The position numbers and the translations under genes were made by a program. Shown piece after piece: positions 61,472 through 64,000 of a stretch of 64,000 nt of DNA; positions within the stretch are counted from its first letter, which is position 1; each line of letters begins with the position of its first letter. The stretch is from NCBI RefSeq assembly GCF_004340465.1, contig NZ_SLVV01000007.1:331842-395841 (forward strand), given 5' to 3'. Under the pieces are notes generated by a model, which was not told the DNA's origin, ran no database searches, and saw nothing but the letters and a program-made list of their open reading frames with translations. The stretch comes from Mesobacillus foraminis. Its GTDB lineage: Bacteria; Bacillota; Bacilli; Bacillales; Cytobacillaceae.

Positions 61472-61495
61472 CTGCCTGCAACAGCTACTTTTATG
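61466..61495 (+). terminator. Intrinsic terminator in the zur-yqfW gap
   Basis: AAGTAGCTG / CAGCTACTT stem with short loop and TTATGTTT. It could end the zur operon or the short ORF. From 61496 to 61599 no further feature is seen. Confidence 0.7.
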
Positions 61496-61599
61496 TTTGG
61501 AAAAATTATAAGAATGTGCAGATGCAGGAAATTTTCAAGCAAGATATCGAAAAACAGCTGCATTACCACTGGAACGGGGTCAACACAAATTTTGCACAG

Positions 61600-62166
61600 C
61601 TATTTCTTTAGCCATGACTCCACCCATTTGTTTGCTTCGTTCCAGTCATGAACGCGGATGACTCCTTCCGGCAATGGGTCGCGATTATAAGGAGTATCGA
61701 ATAATAGGACAGGGATCCTGCATTCTTCATGTATCATGACCGCGTTGTCATGCTTGTCCTCGAAGAATATATCGACTCCGAATGTCTTTGCTGCTTCAAT
61801 TTTATCGTGCGTGCCGATCAATTCGATATGGTGGTAAAAAAGGTCATTGCTCGTAAACCAGTTTGACGTGACTTCGAGCAAATGGCTGCCCCTGGCAGAA
61901 ATAAAGTAAAGCTCATGCTCTTTTTCCCATGCTTTTAATACCTCTTTAGCTCCTTTTGCAAGTGGTGACTGTGAGTAAATGACAGGCTCATTTTCGGAAA
62001 ACCATTGGGAGAATTCTTCTTCTGAAACCGTTACTAACGGCATTAAGTCGTACTCTTTCACATCATCGAGCGTAACATTAAGGTTAAATTCCTTGTTTAA
62101 AAATGGAAGAATGGATGTCGGGCAGGTAACTGTGCCGTCTATATCGATGCCGAAACGTTTTTTCAT
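61600..62166 (-). CDS. yqfW: 5'-nucleotidase family protein YqfW (HAD)
   Basis: Cytoplasmic HAD phosphatase of 188 residues in the NT5C/YqfW family. Motif I is FGIDIDGTVT, motif II the FISARGS stretch, and motif IV includes IFFEDKHDNA. Family members dephosphorylate nucleotides; substrate not known here. It starts with ATG after AGAGGAGC on the minus strand, and faces zur. Confidence 0.9.
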   Translation of the reverse strand: MKKRFGIDIDGTVTCPTSILPFLNKEFNLNVTLDDVKEYDLMPLVTVSEEEFSQWFSENEPVIYSQSPLAKGAKEVLKAWEKEHELYFISARGSHLLEVTSNWFTSNDLFYHHIELIGTHDKIEAAKTFGVDIFFEDKHDNAVMIHEECRIPVLLFDTPYNRDPLPEGVIRVHDWNEANKWVESWLKK

Positions 62167-62372
62167 ACTATAGCTCCTCTGTCTCTATCGTAATTCACTT
62201 TTTTTATCATAACAAAAGATCTCAGCCTATAGAAGAAATTATCCTATTTCCTTCAGTTTAAACACCTCAATGATTCGGACCAATTTAAGACACTGCAGAC
62301 AAACATTGTCATTTTAAAAGGGTAGAAATTGCAGACAATATAAATGCTCCATTACGAAAGCGAGGGATTATG

Positions 62373-62891
62373 ATGGCAGATCAAAGCAACCAGGATAAAC
62401 CCGAGTATATTAATGAACCTCAACAAGATGTGATGAAAAGTAATAGCAGCGAGCAAGGCGGACAAAATAATAATGCTTCATCCGTAACACCAGGTGCAAG
62501 TGTGCCGATGCCAAGCATGACGGACTTTGACCAATCGTCGATGACGAATCAAATGGGTTCTTCGGCGACAAATACCCAAAACCGTGAGGAAACCGCTGCG
62601 GAAATTGCTGCGCCGGTACCGGCAAAAGCACTTAAACGCAATCAGAACAACCAATCGGGCCAAAACGCCCAAGATCAGGGAGCACAGAAAGCAAGCGGCA
62701 GTATGATGGGGATATCTGCCATTGCCATCTCCATCCTTTCTCTGTTCGTCCTGCCATTTATCCTCGGTGCCACTGGTATCGTACTAGGCTTTATTGCCAG
62801 AAGCAGGGGAGCTAAGGGACTAGGGAGCTGGGCGATCGGCATAGGTGCACTCTCGGTTATCATTGGAATGTTCATCTTGCCGTTTTTTTGA
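62373..62891 (+). CDS. YqfX-like membrane protein with disordered N-terminus
   Basis: A 172-residue protein: residues 1-105 are polar and disordered (many Asn, Gln, Ser), then two hydrophobic segments (ISAIAISILSLFVLPFILGA; IGIGALSVIIGMFILPFF) with SRGAKGLG between them, a DUF4190-like pattern. By place after yqfW it corresponds to yqfX of B. subtilis, a small spore-stage membrane protein; the homology is by position and layout. ATG 62370 and 62373 are adjacent; GAGGG favours 62373. A hairpin follows. Confidence 0.8.
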   Translation: MADQSNQDKPEYINEPQQDVMKSNSSEQGGQNNNASSVTPGASVPMPSMTDFDQSSMTNQMGSSATNTQNREETAAEIAAPVPAKALKRNQNNQSGQNAQDQGAQKASGSMMGISAIAISILSLFVLPFILGATGIVLGFIARSRGAKGLGSWAIGIGALSVIIGMFILPFF

Positions 62892-62908
62892 TTACTCAGG
62901 AGCAAAGT

Positions 62909-62936
62909 AAAAAAGGCCCGGTATTTACCGGGCCTT
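62909..62936. terminator. GC-rich hairpin after the yqfX-like gene
   Basis: AAGGCCCGGT / ACCGGGCCTT perfect 10-bp stem. The run of six A lies on the 5' side, so by the T-run rule it works best for minus-strand transcripts coming from the repeat region. Confidence 0.7.
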
Positions 62937-62938
62937 CC

Positions 62939-62988
62939 AGAATGTAGCAAACTCGATGAAAATCGGGTTTGTCTACATTCTTTTTTTA
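62939..62988 (+). terminator. Long hairpin terminator before repeat copy 1
   Basis: AGAATGTAGCAAAC pairs with GTTTGTCTACATTCT (one bulge), inner CTCGAT pairs with ATCGGG, and TTTTTTT follows. Its 3' arm is part of repeat copy 1. Confidence 0.8.
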
Positions 62989-63143
62989 GTTGGAGTACAC
63001 ATGGGCTGTTGATTCTGTTCCAGGCGCTTCGCTTTCCATTGGGCTGGCATTGAGCCTTCTCGTCGCAAGCTCCTGCGGGGTCTAAGCTAACCAGCTGATC
63101 CCGCAGGAGTCTGCACGCCTTCCACTCCAATCAACAGGGGTTT
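62969..63143. repeat. 175-bp repeat, copy 1 (MITE-like)
   Basis: Runs from TTGTCTACATTC to CAACAGGGGTTT and is about 90% the same as copy 2. The core (63007-63136) has imperfect inverted ends: TGTTGATT...CCAGGCG and GCGCC-like CACGCCTTCC...AATCAACA. Inside are CTCCTGCGGGG and CCCGCAGGAG, which pair. Short elements with these GC-rich cores and GTTGATT ends are common between genes in Bacillaceae. Confidence 0.85.
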
Positions 63144-63187
63144 AATAGTCAATGTGAAACAAACTGTAACAAGCAGTTAAATCTGCT

Positions 63188-63362
63188 TGTCTACATTCTT
63201 TTTTAGTTGGAGTACAAATGGGGCAGTTGATTTCCGTTCCAGGCGCTTCGCTTTCCGCGGGGCTGGCGCTGAGCCTCCTCGTCGCAAGCTCCTGCGGGGC
63301 CTAAAGCTGTCCAGCTGATCCCGCAGGAGTCTGCGCGCCTTCCACTCCAATCAACAGGGGTT
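63188..63362. repeat. 175-bp repeat, copy 2 (MITE-like)
   Basis: Direct copy of 62969-63143, 44 bases downstream of it. This copy is closer to its own inverted symmetry (CGCGGGGCTGGCGCTGAG; GCGCGCCTTCC). It is preceded by another hairpin (ACAAGCAG/CTGCTTGT at about 63169-63190). Confidence 0.85.
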
Positions 63363-63429
63363 CTAAACTTAACGTGGAGTTATTTCGAGTCTATTTTAAA
63401 AGAACACATATTATACTTGAGAGATATAG

Positions 63430-63923
63430 ATGTTTTCGAAAAACAATCCTATCCAACGAGATCAATTAGAAATCATTGCTTTAAACCAACTTGTTCCTCA
63501 GGAATATTTAGTCCGCAAGACGGAAGCAGCCCTTGATTTCTCTTTCATTTATGACTTGGTGAAGAATGTATATTCGGAAGTGTCCGGCTAAGGACTTAGG
63601 AGAAATTTTCCGAAAGCATGATTTATGTATGACGAATACTATGACTGTAACCTTTGCCTGGCTGGAGAAGTCCTCAGGTATTCGACCACGAACAAAGAGG
63701 GATACCGCGAATATCAACCACTGAAGAATATTTGCGCCAAGTGCCTGTTTTTAGCGCAATGACATAAAGCCGGGATTATCAAAAGGTGGTCACTCGTCAT
63801 ATATGGCAAGGGGATGTGGAAGATGTGGAGCATATAAGGCATAAACAGAGTAAAAGGCATCTATTCGAAACGGAAGCATTCCGAGCACTTTTTATAGAGA
63901 AACTGAAAGAGGCTGGGCCATAA
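63430..63923 (+). mobile_element. Remnant of an IS1182-type transposase gene
   Basis: An ATG at 63430 opens 53 residues (LNQLVPQEYLVRKTEAALDF, SFIYDLVKNVYSEVSG) that match the N-terminus of IS1182-family transposases, then a stop at 63591. After an internal deletion, C-terminal pieces appear: YDEYYDCNLCLAGEVLRYS, TTNKEGYREYQPLKNICAKC (about 63620-63762), and after a frame change KVVTRHIWQGDVEDVEHIRH (about 63785 on), open to 63923. Several stops and a missing middle show it is dead. Confidence 0.85.
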
Positions 63924-63937
63924 CTAGCTCAAATAGT

Positions 63938-63977
63938 GAGAAAGGTGAAATTGAGCGTACTCAATTTCACCTTTCTC
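63938..63977. terminator. Perfect 18-bp hairpin at the window end
   Basis: GAGAAAGGTGAAATTGAG and CTCAATTTCACCTTTCTC around CGTA, followed by TGTTTTTG. Likely the intrinsic terminator just after the transposase remnant, or part of the element's end. Confidence 0.75.
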
Positions 63978-64000
63978 TGTTTTTGCTTGTCTTTCTACTA

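Noticed and set aside
62675..63130. Minus-strand 151-codon frame over the yqfX-like gene and repeat copy 1
   Set aside because: It crosses a terminator and the repeat and is antisense to a better gene.
63007..63362. Repeat pair as a CRISPR array
   Set aside because: Only two long copies with internal symmetry and a 44-base gap; no cas genes; units far too long.

Overview
This 64 kb window is chromosomal core DNA of a spore-forming, naturally competent member of the Bacillaceae. The gene order closely follows the Bacillus subtilis segment sda-yqeG to yqfX, and the proteins look like a more distant Bacillaceae relative (a Mesobacillus/Cytobacillus-like genome is my inference, not proven here). 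Spore genes (sda, gpr, spoIIP, yqfC, yqfD), competence genes (comER, comEA, comEB, comEC) and Shine-Dalgarno sites of the GGAGG type all support this. No prophage, CRISPR array, defence island or biosynthetic cluster is visible.

Layout. 1-2640: the 3' part of an M3 oligoendopeptidase and psd. 2650-3130: the minus-strand checkpoint gene sda and a cluster of DnaA boxes, then the promoter of yqeG. 3165-8227: one operon yqeG-yqeH-aroE-yhbY-nadD-yqeK-rsfS-yqeM (ribosome assembly, NAD and shikimate synthesis, Ap4A hydrolysis). 8313-12952: competence block, with comER opposite to comEA-comEB-comEC and a small yqzM. 13234-17559: holA, rpsT (minus), gpr, spoIIP, yqxA. 17718-29193: lepA, hemW and the CIRCE-controlled hrcA-grpE-dnaK cluster, dnaJ with its own candidate promoter, then prmA and rsmE-mtaB. 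29299-31773: deoC, a Na/Pi symporter homologue (minus), rpsU-yqeY. 31896-34839: a sigma-W type promoter and the membrane-stress operon yqeZ-floA-yqfB. 34932-37389: yqfC-yqfD-phoH. 37569-43166: pgpH-ybeY-dgkA, cdd-era, yqzL and recO. 43170-46424: a glycine T-box controlling glyQ-glyS. 46568-51810: ccpN-yqfL and the macromolecular synthesis operon yaiI-dnaG-sigA. 52242-54548: cccA, trmK-yqfO. 54585-56238: ispH and yqfQ (minus). 56460-58690: cshB, nfo. 58773-61254: a DUF2624 gene (minus) and a Zur-box-controlled zinc uptake operon znuC-znuB-zur. 61337-62891: a possible short ORF, yqfW (minus), yqfX-like gene. 62905-64000: hairpins, a tandem pair of 175-bp repeats and a decayed IS1182-type transposase.

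The genes link replication control (sda, holA, dnaG, sigA), translation (rpsT, rpsU, lepA, era, ybeY, rsfS, yqeH, glyQS), protein quality control (dnaK system) and sporulation. Regulation is unusually easy to read: DnaA boxes, CIRCE, a sigma-W promoter, a T-box, a Zur box and many intrinsic terminators. The points most worth a second look are the yqfC ribosome-binding site built into a terminator stem, a possible AUU start for yaiI, a large palindrome before cccA, a short ORF after zur, and the 3' repeat/IS region. I did not find a clearly new multi-gene system.
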